Origin: JBHJHP01 sp042219825
GTDB lineage: Bacteria > Bacteroidota > Bacteroidia > Bacteroidales > UBA5342
Reading direction: 5' to 3'
DNA length: 64,000 nucleotides
NCBI RefSeq assembly: GCF_042219825.1
Contig: NZ_JBHJHQ010000004.1
Coordinates: 186,001-250,000, forward strand
Each line of letters begins with the position of its first letter. Within the stretch, counting starts at the first letter, position 1. The notes under the pieces are model-generated. The model was not told the DNA's origin, did no database searches, and worked only from the letters and a program-made list of their open reading frames with translations. Both the position numbers and the translations under genes were made by a program. Shown piece by piece: positions 1-7,454 of this stretch.

Positions 1-549
1 TTTATGGAGGAATCGGGTGGAGGTGTCACATTCTCCGGAGGAGAACCCCTGCAGCAGACCGGTTTTCTGGAAGACCTGCTGATTCACAGCAAGAAAGAGG
101 GCTATCATACGGTTGTGGATACATCGGGACAGACAGCCTGGTCGAATTTTGAACGGATTTTGCCCATGACCGACCTGTTTCTGTTCGATCTGAAACATGT
201 TGATTCGGCAAAGCATGAGGCATTTACAGGAATTCCCAACAGGCTGATATTAAAAAACCTGGAAAGCCTGGCTACGAACGAAAAAAGAATCAGGATCCGG
301 GTACCGGTCATTCCGGGATTTAACTTTTCTGCAGAGGAGCAGGAAAGGATCGCATCGCATATTAAAAGGTTGAACGGCAGTGTGGAACAGGTGGATTTAC
401 TGCCTTTTCACGCCATTGCAGCGCATAAATACAAACGATTTGGTATCGGGAACCGCATGGAAGGGATCAAATCGTTATACGAAGAAGATTTGACCGACAT
501 CGTCGGGATATACACAAAAGCAGGAATTTTAACCACTATTGGAGGATAG
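1..549 (+). CDS. Glycyl-radical enzyme activating protein (radical SAM), 5' truncated by window edge
   Basis: This is the C-terminal part of a PflA-type activase, which uses a [4Fe-4S] cluster and S-adenosylmethionine to place the glycyl radical on its partner enzyme. The reading frame is open from base 1, so the N-terminus with the CxxxCxxC cluster motif lies outside the window. What remains shows the family's SAM-contact segment GGGVTFSGGEPLQQ near its start, then FLFDLKH and RVPVIPGFN, which are typical of PflA-like proteins. The stop overlaps the Shine-Dalgarno-like GGAGG that serves the next gene, which starts 5 bases later, so the two are almost certainly co-transcribed and function as a pair. 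An internal ATG at base 4 exists but is very unlikely to be the true start. Confidence 0.9.
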   Translation, partial: FMEESGGGVTFSGGEPLQQTGFLEDLLIHSKKEGYHTVVDTSGQTAWSNFERILPMTDLFLFDLKHVDSAKHEAFTGIPNRLILKNLESLATNEKRIRIRVPVIPGFNFSAEEQERIASHIKRLNGSVEQVDLLPFHAIAAHKYKRFGIGNRMEGIKSLYEEDLTDIVGIYTKAGILTTIGG

Positions 550-554
550 GCAAA

Positions 555-2918
555 ATGAACGAACGCATTTCTAAATTACGCACACAAAGTCTGGATGCCG
601 TGAACCGGCTGAATCCGGAAAGGGCGCTTTTAGTTACTGAATTTTATAAGAAACCGGACGCAGAAAAAATGTCCGTCCCGGTTCAAAGAGGCATGTGTTT
701 TAAATACATCGCCACAAACAAGCACCTGTGTATTAACGAAGGTGAACTGATAGTAGGCGAACGCGGGCCGGAACCTAAGGCCACACCCACTTACCCTGAA
801 ATATCGCTTCATTCTCCGGAAGACATGGAGATTCTGGACACCAGACCAAAAGTCTCATTCAAAGTGAGTGAAGATACCAAACGGATTTACAAGGAAGTGA
901 TTACACCGTTCTGGAAGGGACGGACCAACCGTGACCGCATTATGAATGCGCTGCCTGAAGAATGGCATGCGGCATATGAGGCCGGAATGTTTACAGAATT
1001 TCAGGAACAGCGTGCGCCGGGGCATACCGTAGGCGGCAAAAAGATCTGGAAAAAAGGAATGTTTGACCTTATTGAGGATGTGAAGCGTTCAGAAAAAAAA
1101 TGGCAACAGTCTGACGATTCCGGTTCAGAAGAAAGACTGGAAGAACTGAAGGGAATGCGTCATGCAGCAGAAGGACTTATTATCTGGGCTGAACGTTATG
1201 CCAATGCCCTGGAAGAACTGGCTGAAAAAGAAAAGGATGAGACCAGAAGGGCTGAGTTGCTTGAGATGGCCCGTATCTGTAATAAGGTGCCTGCGCATGC
1301 TCCGGAAACTTTTCACGAGGCTTTACAGCATTACTGGTTTATTCATTTGGCAGTGATTACAGAACTGAATCCATGGGATTCGTTTAATCCCGGTCGTCTG
1401 GATCAACACTTATTACCGTTTTACGAGAAAGGCCTGGCAGACGGGTCACTCACCAAAGAACGTGCTGTTGAACTGTTGCAGGCATTCTGGGTAAAATTCA
1501 ACAACCATCCGTCACCACCAAAAGTCGGAGTTACCGCACAGGAAAGCAACACCTACACAGATTTCTGTCTGATCAATGTGGGTGGTGTAAAAGAAGATGG
1601 TACCGATGCCGTGAATGAAATGTCGTATATCCTGCTGGATGTGATTGAGGAGATGCGCCTGCTGCAACCCAGTTCCATGGTACAGCTGAGTAAGCTGAAT
1701 CCGGATAAGTTCATTGAACGGGCTGTTAAGATTGTGAAAACAGGATTTGGCCAGCCTTCCATTTTTAATACGGATGCTATTGTACAGGAACTCACCGCCC
1801 AGGGAAAATCGCTGATCGATGCCCGTAATGGTGGTGCCAGCGGCTGTGTTGAAAGTGGCGCGTTTGGAACAGAGGCTTATCTGCTGACCGGCTACTTTAA
1901 TATTCCTAAGGTGCTGGAAGTAACACTGAATAACGGTGCGGATCCCAGAACCGGAAAAACGATTGGTCTGCAAACGGGTGATCCGGAAAGCTTTGCCACT
2001 TTTGATGCTCTGATGGAAGCTTTCACAAAGCAGCTGAATTTCTTTACCGATATTAAAATAAAGGGCAATAATACCATCGAAAAGGTATTTACCAAACATA
2101 TGCCGGTGCCCTTCCTGTCATTGATAATCGACGATTGTATCGATAATGCAGTGGATTATAATGCCGGTGGCGCCAGGTACAATACCTCATACATTCAGGG
2201 TGTGGGTATGGGAACCATTACCGATGCCCTAACGGCTTTAAAAGTGCATGTGTACGACAAACAGTCGCTGTCAATGGGAGAGTTCCTTGCGATACTGAAA
2301 GACAATTTTGAAGACCATACTGAATTCCTGTATGAACTGTTGTATAAAACACCGAAGTATGGTAACGACGACGATGCTGCCGATGATCAGTTGCGTGATG
2401 TGTTTGAAATTTATTACGATGCAGTAGATGGGAAGCCCAACAGTCGCGGCGGTTATCACCGGGTGAACCTGTTGCCAACCACCTGTCACATCTATTTTGG
2501 TAGTGTGATCAAGGCACTGCCGGACGGACGTAAAGCGGGAGTGCCGCTGTCAGAAGGGATCAGCCCCGTTCAGGGCGCTGACCGCCAGGGACCGACATCT
2601 GTGATTCGCTCAGCAGCCAAGATTGATCATTTACGAACCGGCGGTACACTGCTGAACCAGAAATTTGCACCGGCTTTCTTTAAAGATGATACGGCCATTT
2701 CGAAAGTGGCAGCTTTGGTACGGAGTTACTTCAGGTTAAACGGTCACCATATCCAGTTTAACGTAGTGGATGCAGACACATTAAAGGATGCACAGAAAAA
2801 GCCACAGGATTACCGCGATCTGATTGTACGTGTGGCGGGTTACAGTGATTATTTCAACGACCTGGGTTACGACCTTCAGGACGAAATTATCCGCCGCACA
2901 GCCCACGAAGGCGTTTAA
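555..2918 (+). CDS. hypD: Glycyl radical enzyme, probable trans-4-hydroxy-L-proline dehydratase
   Basis: 787-residue glycyl radical enzyme, the length expected for HypD. The catalytic Cys-Glu pair is visible as GCVES (Cys431, Glu433) and the radical loop as RVAGYSDYF with Gly762. Segments that, from memory of clostridial HypD, line the hydroxyproline site are also present: QRAPGHT near 155-160 and ESNTYTDF near 330-337. Overall spacing resembles HypD more than pyruvate formate-lyase, CutC or glycerol dehydratase. HypD converts trans-4-hydroxyproline to pyrroline-5-carboxylate under anaerobic conditions. It follows its activase directly, with GGAGG inside the activase stop region as ribosome binding site. 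No proC (pyrroline-5-carboxylate reductase) is seen in the window. The family call is certain; the substrate call is an inference from remembered motifs. Confidence 0.8.
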   Translation: MNERISKLRTQSLDAVNRLNPERALLVTEFYKKPDAEKMSVPVQRGMCFKYIATNKHLCINEGELIVGERGPEPKATPTYPEISLHSPEDMEILDTRPKVSFKVSEDTKRIYKEVITPFWKGRTNRDRIMNALPEEWHAAYEAGMFTEFQEQRAPGHTVGGKKIWKKGMFDLIEDVKRSEKKWQQSDDSGSEERLEELKGMRHAAEGLIIWAERYANALEELAEKEKDETRRAELLEMARICNKVPAHAPETFHEALQHYWFIHLAVITELNPWDSFNPGRLDQHLLPFYEKGLADGSLTKERAVELLQAFWVKFNNHPSPPKVGVTAQESNTYTDFCLINVGGVKEDGTDAVNEMSYILLDVIEEMRLLQPSSMVQLSKLNPDKFIERAVKIVKTGFGQPSIFNTDAIVQELTAQGKSLIDARNGGASGCVESGAFGTEAYLLTGYFNIPKVLEVTLNNGADPRTGKTIGLQTGDPESFATFDALMEAFTKQLNFFTDIKIKGNNTIEKVFTKHMPVPFLSLIIDDCIDNAVDYNAGGARYNTSYIQGVGMGTITDALTALKVHVYDKQSLSMGEFLAILKDNFEDHTEFLYELLYKTPKYGNDDDAADDQLRDVFEIYYDAVDGKPNSRGGYHRVNLLPTTCHIYFGSVIKALPDGRKAGVPLSEGISPVQGADRQGPTSVIRSAAKIDHLRTGGTLLNQKFAPAFFKDDTAISKVAALVRSYFRLNGHHIQFNVVDADTLKDAQKKPQDYRDLIVRVAGYSDYFNDLGYDLQDEIIRRTAHEGV

Positions 2919-2919
2919 G

Positions 2920-2970
2920 ATGTTCTCCTTTTTTAAAAGAGATCCCGATGAACATCAGGATAAGATTTAA
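2920..2970 (+). CDS. Possible 16-residue small ORF after the glycyl radical enzyme
   Basis: An ATG one base after the hypD-like stop opens a 16-codon frame (MFSFFKRDPDEHQDKI) that ends six bases before a strong terminator hairpin, so it lies inside the transcript. GAAGG about ten bases upstream could act as a ribosome binding site. Length is too short for a coding test. It may be a real small protein, a leader-like remnant or chance. Confidence 0.3.
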   Translation: MFSFFKRDPDEHQDKI

Positions 2971-2976
2971 TATACG

Positions 2977-3008
2977 GCCCCTTGTTACAGCGAGGGGCTT
3001 TTCTTTTT
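2977..3008 (+). terminator. Rho-independent terminator of the glycyl radical operon
   Basis: GCCCCTTG (2977-2984) pairs with CGAGGGGC (2991-2998), with one G-U pair and a six-base loop, and is followed by a T-rich run to 3008. It closes the activase-dehydratase operon. Confidence 0.85.
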
Positions 3009-3072
3009 GTGTTAATGCAACCAAAGCGATTAGAAAAACATCTTTTACAGGTTAAATGTCAAACTGTTACCA

Positions 3073-3558
3073 ATGAACCCCATTTATAAATTACTATCCA
3101 TCGCATTTGTATTTGCAATTTGCATTTCCTGTGAGAAAACGGAAAAAAATCCAGCCTTAGACGACTTTTGTAGTGCAGCACCTGCGGGATGGAATTGCGA
3201 AATCGTACGGGATAATTTTGATATCAACGATTATCCAAAAAATGCCTATGTTCCGCTTGCTGTTATAAAATATCAAAATCCAGACAGAGCGTTTGAAAAA
3301 TATGTGGATACGCCGGTAAGTTCCTCACTTATTCTCGATTTTTATCCCATAGCCCAAAAGCAGGAGCTGATTGATTTTATCCGGTCTCAGCAGATGTATT
3401 CATGGTGCATCCCCATATATTACGGAGAAACAAAAGAGTATTTTATCATTACATCACCGTGCTTTATCAATAGCGGAACTTTCACCGATGAAGCGGATTC
3501 CTGTATTGAGGATTTGCACAATGCCCTGGAAGAACTTATTACAAAAAACAGTTATTGA
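3073..3558 (+). CDS. Hypothetical lipoprotein
   Basis: 161-residue protein with a short lipoprotein signal: hydrophobic residues 6-18 end in FAICISC, a plausible lipobox with Cys20 as the lipidated residue. The mature part has several cysteines (including C33, C42) and no motif I recognise. It stands alone between two terminator/intergenic stretches and is more AT-rich than the glycyl radical genes. Expected location is a periplasm-facing membrane surface. Function unknown. Confidence 0.75.
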   Translation: MNPIYKLLSIAFVFAICISCEKTEKNPALDDFCSAAPAGWNCEIVRDNFDINDYPKNAYVPLAVIKYQNPDRAFEKYVDTPVSSSLILDFYPIAQKQELIDFIRSQQMYSWCIPIYYGETKEYFIITSPCFINSGTFTDEADSCIEDLHNALEELITKNSY

Positions 3559-3753
3559 CTTTTAAGGAGACATAAAAACTTTATGCAAGGTACAAGTAAT
3601 ATTTTATGTACTTTAGAATCCGGTATTGAACCGGTCTTGTTTTCCTGCTTGAACAGTTATGTAAGAATTACCATTTGAAACATTATTTTAGTTAATCAGA
3701 TAATACGATATATTTCCATGATTGACTATTTTCATGCTTTTGAACAGATTAAA

Positions 3754-4239
3754 ATGAAAAAATATCACTTACATAACCGCCCAAATCGTGAGATTAAAGA
3801 CAAAGAAGAGATGGAGCGGATTTTAAAGAATGGCAAATATGCGATCATCTCCATGTGCAGGGAGGATGAGCCATATATCGTAACGCTTAGTTATGGCCAC
3901 GATCCCGAGAAGCAATCCTTATATTTTCATTGTGCTCCTAAAGGGCTGAAACTTGATTTCCTGAACGCTAATAATAGAGTTTGTGCAACAGTGATTGAGG
4001 ATGGCGGTTATATTATAAATGAGTGTGGACACGAATATAAATCTGTTGTTTTTTGGGGCGATATGCAGATAATAGGTGATGTAGAGGAGAAAAAACATGG
4101 GATGCGTGTTTTGCTCCATCATCTGGAAACCACAGATTCTGTTATGAAAGAAAAACTACTTAGGTGTGATGATTTTTACGCACAAATGGAGATCCTAAGA
4201 CTTGATATTAAACAGATTCATGGGAAAGCCGGACGATAA
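3754..4239 (+). CDS. Pyridoxamine 5'-phosphate oxidase-like flavin-binding protein (NimA-type)
   Basis: About 161 residues of the FMN-binding split-barrel type. After a start like MKKYHLHNRPNREIKDKEEM it has the family pattern of a helix then GKYAIISMCREDEPYIVTLSYG, followed by LYFHCAPKGLKLDFL, the segment that resembles heme/flavin pockets of NimA-like proteins. Members include 5-nitroimidazole reductases and stress-related flavoproteins; the substrate here cannot be told. An in-frame ATG at 3718 would add 12 residues; the 3754 start gives an N-terminus more like the family. The aminotransferase 55 bases downstream may share its transcript. Confidence 0.75.
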   Translation: MKKYHLHNRPNREIKDKEEMERILKNGKYAIISMCREDEPYIVTLSYGHDPEKQSLYFHCAPKGLKLDFLNANNRVCATVIEDGGYIINECGHEYKSVVFWGDMQIIGDVEEKKHGMRVLLHHLETTDSVMKEKLLRCDDFYAQMEILRLDIKQIHGKAGR

Positions 4240-4294
4240 AGACATTAGAACGAGAGAAAAACTGGAAGTTAAATTTTGCCCTTTATATTGAAGA

Positions 4295-5428
4295 ATGAAG
4301 AAGGATATTATACCATTTTATAGTTGCAGCGATAAGCTGATTGTAAAATCAAAGGATTGTTATTTGTTTGATTCAGACGGAAAGAAATATATAGATTTTG
4401 AATCGGGAGTGTGGTGTGCTAATATCGGGCACAGCAATACGCAGGTAATTAAGCGAATAAATACGCAAATCAAAGAGTCAATTCATCATGGATATCATTT
4501 TAGAAATAATTCTGCGGAAAGGCTTTCATTAAAACTTCAACAGTTAATTGGGTTTAAGAACGGGGCAAATGTCTTTTTGAGTTCTGGCTCTGAAGCTGTG
4601 AACCTTTCAATAACATTAGCCAGACATTTTACCGGAAAGAAGAAAATCCTAAAAATTAATAATTCATACTTGAGCGCTTATGGATTTGGACAAATATCTG
4701 ATGAAAATGCATCAATAGTTAATGTAAGATTTAATGATTCAGATTCAATCCATCATATTGATTTTACAGATATTTCTGCTCTTGTAGTTGAAACCGGTGG
4801 TGCGTCCGTCGAAATGATAAGATTTCCTGATAATGAATTTATGGATGAATTAATCCGGGATTGTAGAAAAAATAGTTGTCTTATTATTGCTGATGAGGTT
4901 ACGACCGGTATAGGTAGACTAGGGAAATGGTTCGGGTTTCAATATTATGATTTTATCCCTGATATGGTCGTGGCGGGAAAGGCCCTTGGCAATGGATATC
5001 CTATTAGTTCAGTTACGATAAACTCGGTACTGGCAGGTAAATTTGAGCAAAAACCATTGAGATACGCTCAGTCTCATCAAAATGATCCTTTGGGATGCTC
5101 GGTTGCTCTTGAGGTCATTAAAATAATAGAAACAAACAACCTGATTGAAAGATCGAGGGAAACAGGAGATTATTTTAAACAACAGCTTGATCAGATTAAA
5201 TTCAGATATCCTGAAAAGATAAAAGAAGTAAGAGCGCGAGGATTAATGTTGGCAATAGAATTTAAGGAGTCGGTAAACGGTGAGTTGATAAGTAGGGAAC
5301 TGTTTGATTACGGAATGGTGATAGGCTATAAATTAAATACTTTGAGGTTCTTGCCACCTTTGATAATTACAAATTTAGATATTGATAAATTGGTTCGTAA
5401 TTTGGATAAGGTTTTACAAAAGAAATAA
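4295..5428 (+). CDS. Class III PLP-dependent aminotransferase
   Basis: 377-residue enzyme of the acetylornithine/4-aminobutyrate aminotransferase superfamily. Visible features: FLSSGSEAVNLSI (phosphate-binding region), IIADEVTTGIGRLGKWFGFQYY (Asp that contacts the PLP ring nitrogen), AGKALGNGYP with the Schiff-base Lys229, and a C-terminal ARGLMLAIEF strand. It is somewhat shorter than the usual 400-450 residues. The amino donor cannot be assigned: argD, gabT and glutamate-1-semialdehyde-type enzymes share these motifs, and no biosynthetic neighbours are present. Base composition is clearly more AT-rich than the glycyl radical operon upstream, which suggests acquired DNA. Confidence 0.85.
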   Translation: MKKDIIPFYSCSDKLIVKSKDCYLFDSDGKKYIDFESGVWCANIGHSNTQVIKRINTQIKESIHHGYHFRNNSAERLSLKLQQLIGFKNGANVFLSSGSEAVNLSITLARHFTGKKKILKINNSYLSAYGFGQISDENASIVNVRFNDSDSIHHIDFTDISALVVETGGASVEMIRFPDNEFMDELIRDCRKNSCLIIADEVTTGIGRLGKWFGFQYYDFIPDMVVAGKALGNGYPISSVTINSVLAGKFEQKPLRYAQSHQNDPLGCSVALEVIKIIETNNLIERSRETGDYFKQQLDQIKFRYPEKIKEVRARGLMLAIEFKESVNGELISRELFDYGMVIGYKLNTLRFLPPLIITNLDIDKLVRNLDKVLQKK

Positions 5429-5504
5429 CATTAAATGTACAACAAGCAATAAAAAAGGAAAATTGGTCTTAGGTTCAACCATTTTCTCAGTCTTACGCAG
5501 CACA

Positions 5505-5536
5505 GCTCCTAGTTTGTAACGGGGAGTTTTCTTTTT
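5505..5536 (+). terminator. Terminator hairpin after the aminotransferase
   Basis: CTCCT-a-GTT (5506-5514) faces AAC-g-GGGAG (5518-5526) with one internal mismatch and is followed by a T-rich tract to 5536. It can end transcription of the aminotransferase. Confidence 0.5.
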
Positions 5537-5558
5537 GTCGTTTAACGATATTATTTGA

Positions 5559-5729
5559 ATGTTTGATTTCGTGAGTTTCAATGGAGAGCTAAAAATTGGT
5601 GCGAAGCATGGCAGTAAGGAAATGTCTGATCCCATTAATAATATCACCTGTTCCGGGTTTTACTTTACGTCATATTCTTTTGGTTACAATAATGACATCC
5701 CCTTGGGATTCAGCTCAATTTACAGATGA
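5559..5729 (+). CDS. Possible 56-residue ORF or gene remnant
   Basis: An ATG-started frame of 56 codons contains a protein-like stretch (FNGELKIGAKHGSKEM, then NNITCSGFYFTSYSFG) without matching any family I know. Immediately after its stop, another frame reads QFTDELVQNNETRRVDIIV (about 5718-5774), which is also protein-like, so the stretch to about 5830 may be a frameshifted, decayed gene. No clear ribosome binding site. Confidence 0.3.
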   Translation: MFDFVSFNGELKIGAKHGSKEMSDPINNITCSGFYFTSYSFGYNNDIPLGFSSIYR

Positions 5730-5832
5730 ATTAGTACAAAATAACGAAACCCGAAGGGTTGATATAATTGTAACATGTAATTATGTAGTAAGTTTTGTAA
5801 ATCCTGAAAGGATGACAGAATTAACATCGGCA

Positions 5833-6027
5833 TCATTCCAGCCGTTTCCCATCCAATCCACACATGGGTTTTACAGGTGTGATCACAATGGCCACATCGC
5901 ACACCGGACAGAGGTAGCGCTCGCAACCGGTGCAGGCAAAGCAGTTAGAGCAAATTACCGTCAGATCTTCCTTGTGAAAGGAATTGCCGCACTGTGTGCA
6001 TGTTATTTTTTCTTCAACCTTGTTCAC
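5833..6027 (-). CDS. Small zinc-ribbon protein
   Basis: 64-residue Cys-rich protein with CTQCGN near the N-terminus and then CSNCFACTGCERYLCPVCD, giving several CxxC knuckles that should bind one or two zinc ions. It starts with GTG, and this GTG overlaps the TGA stop of the upstream NamZ-like gene (GTGA), so translation is probably coupled. That arrangement decides the start. Function is unknown; small zinc ribbons of this kind can be metal-dependent structural or regulatory proteins. Confidence 0.7.
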   Translation of the reverse strand: MNKVEEKITCTQCGNSFHKEDLTVICSNCFACTGCERYLCPVCDVAIVITPVKPMCGLDGKRLE

Positions 6028-7340
6028 TTGTTTGCCGTTTCAAAATCGGGGTAAAGTAAATATTTTTTTCGCATCAACAGATAGGCATTCAAATCCGTTT
6101 GCCAGCTTTCCGTAATTTGTGATTCAGTTTGTCCGGCTTCAACTTTTTCAATAAAATCAGGATCACCCATCAGCATTTCAATCCATTCGGGGCGTTCAAA
6201 ATAAGCGGCAGTGTCTTTCGTAATTTTCAGATAATCAAAGAAGTATTGCAGGGTGAAGTTTGGCGGATCAATGTTTCTCAGATCAATCCCGTAACACAGT
6301 TCGTCTTTATGTTTAGGATTCAATGCCATGCCTTTAATCGATTCCGGTGTAAATGTAAATGATCCGTACGTTGAATCCGGATACCCGATCACCTGAAATG
6401 GAAAACTGGTTCCGCGTCCGACATTCATATTGGTTCCTTCGAAAATGCAAAGCGAAGGGTATAAGCGTACTGACTGATAATTGGGCAGATTGGGTGATGG
6501 TTTTACAGGAAGTTCGTAGCGCGTATTATGATCCCAGTTTTGAATATTGATCACCCGTAAATCGCACTGCAGATCGTCTTTCAACCAGCCTTCGCCGTTG
6601 ATCATTCGGGCCAGTTCACCCATCGTAAGGCCGTAAACCACAGGTAAAGGTAATATTCCGACAAACGATATAAGGTCCATGTCCAGTACGGCACCGGCCA
6701 CATAATCGCCATTGGGATTAGGCCGATCCAATACAATGATTGGAATGTTATTTTCTGCACAGGCTTCCATCACATAAAAAAGCGTTGAAATATAAGTGAA
6801 AAATCGAACGCCTACATCCTGCAGGTCAAATACCACAATGTCGATGCTGTCCAAATCTTCCGGTTGTGGCTTTTTGTGCGATCCGTATAACGAGATTACA
6901 GGCAATCCGGTTTTGGGATCAATACCATCTTTTACCAATGCACCTGCATCTTCATTTCCACGGAAGCCATGCTCGGGACTGAAAATCTGTTTCACATTAA
7001 TATCCAGGTTCAGTAAGGAGTCGGCCAGATGTGTTTGGCCAATATGGGATGTATGATTGACCACCAGTGCGACAGATCTTTTCTGAAGCAGTGGTAAATA
7101 CTCCAATGTCTGACAGGCACCGGGTCTGATCTCCATTTGTTGATCTCTGCAGGAACTCACAAAAGGGAATAAAAGCAACAGTATTGTTGTAATAGTAAAA
7201 TGGTTGATAATTGTAATCTTTAATTCCCTGAATGGATTATTTTGTGCGGGAAGGCTTGCCCCTTCAGGGGCCGGGGGTGTGAGAAGGCAATTGGTATTTG
7301 CTCCCTGAAAGTATATTATTATCAGTTTAAAAAACTTCAT
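6024..7340 (-). CDS. DUF1343 / NamZ-like exo-beta-N-acetylmuramidase (GH171-type)
   Basis: Homologue of the YbbC/NamZ family, whose characterised Bacillus member removes terminal N-acetylmuramic acid from peptidoglycan fragments. Family marks: ALVVNHTSHIG, FSPEHGFRG, ISLYGSHKKP, IVVFDLQDVGVRFFTYIST, DRPNPNG, and EGTNMNVGRGTSFPFQVIG. A lipoprotein signal ILLLLFPFVSSC lies unusually far from any ATG: the chosen ATG at 7340 puts about 50 residues before it, partly encoded by a GCCCCT-type palindrome; an upstream ATG at 7403 adds 21 more. The true start is uncertain and may be a rare codon nearer the signal. It is coupled to the zinc ribbon gene and divergent from mtaB. Confidence 0.8.
   Translation of the reverse strand: MKFFKLIIIYFQGANTNCLLTPPAPEGASLPAQNNPFRELKITIINHFTITTILLLLFPFVSSCRDQQMEIRPGACQTLEYLPLLQKRSVALVVNHTSHIGQTHLADSLLNLDINVKQIFSPEHGFRGNEDAGALVKDGIDPKTGLPVISLYGSHKKPQPEDLDSIDIVVFDLQDVGVRFFTYISTLFYVMEACAENNIPIIVLDRPNPNGDYVAGAVLDMDLISFVGILPLPVVYGLTMGELARMINGEGWLKDDLQCDLRVINIQNWDHNTRYELPVKPSPNLPNYQSVRLYPSLCIFEGTNMNVGRGTSFPFQVIGYPDSTYGSFTFTPESIKGMALNPKHKDELCYGIDLRNIDPPNFTLQYFFDYLKITKDTAAYFERPEWIEMLMGDPDFIEKVEAGQTESQITESWQTDLNAYLLMRKKYLLYPDFETANK
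7258..7271. repeat. REP-like palindrome GCCCCT-TC-AGGGGC
   Basis: A 14-base hairpin followed by CGGGGGTGTGAGA. Similar G-rich palindromes occur at 23116-23153 and 42327-42348. It lies within the doubtful N-terminal extension of the NamZ-like gene, which argues that the extension is not translated. Confidence 0.5.
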
Positions 7341-7419
7341 GTCCTGAATTTGAATGCTAAAAATAATGAAAAATTGCCAGCCACTCAATCTTCTCACAGA
7401 CACATTTGGCTTTTTATTT

Positions 7420-7427
7420 TACCTTTG
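7420..7427 (+). promoter_or_regulatory. Bacteroidota -7 promoter box (TACCTTTG) for mtaB
   Basis: Perfect TAnnTTTG box 28 bases before the mtaB ATG, as expected for the primary sigma factor of Bacteroidota. No well-spaced -33 TTG is obvious. Confidence 0.55.
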
Positions 7428-7454
7428 CACACTGAATCTACAGGCTTTTAACAG

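Noticed and set aside
1512..2099. 195-codon minus-strand ORF
   Set aside because: Lies wholly inside the glycyl radical enzyme gene; no motif, composition follows the sense gene.
3583..3678. 31-codon ORF between the lipoprotein and the NimA-like gene
   Set aside because: AAGGAG lies 14 or more bases upstream, and the frame has no protein-like pattern.
5596..6054. 152-codon plus-strand ORF
   Set aside because: Its second half is antisense to the Cys-rich zinc-ribbon gene, which has a far more convincing composition and a coupled start. Only its middle part (about 5718-5774) looks protein-like and is noted as a possible remnant.
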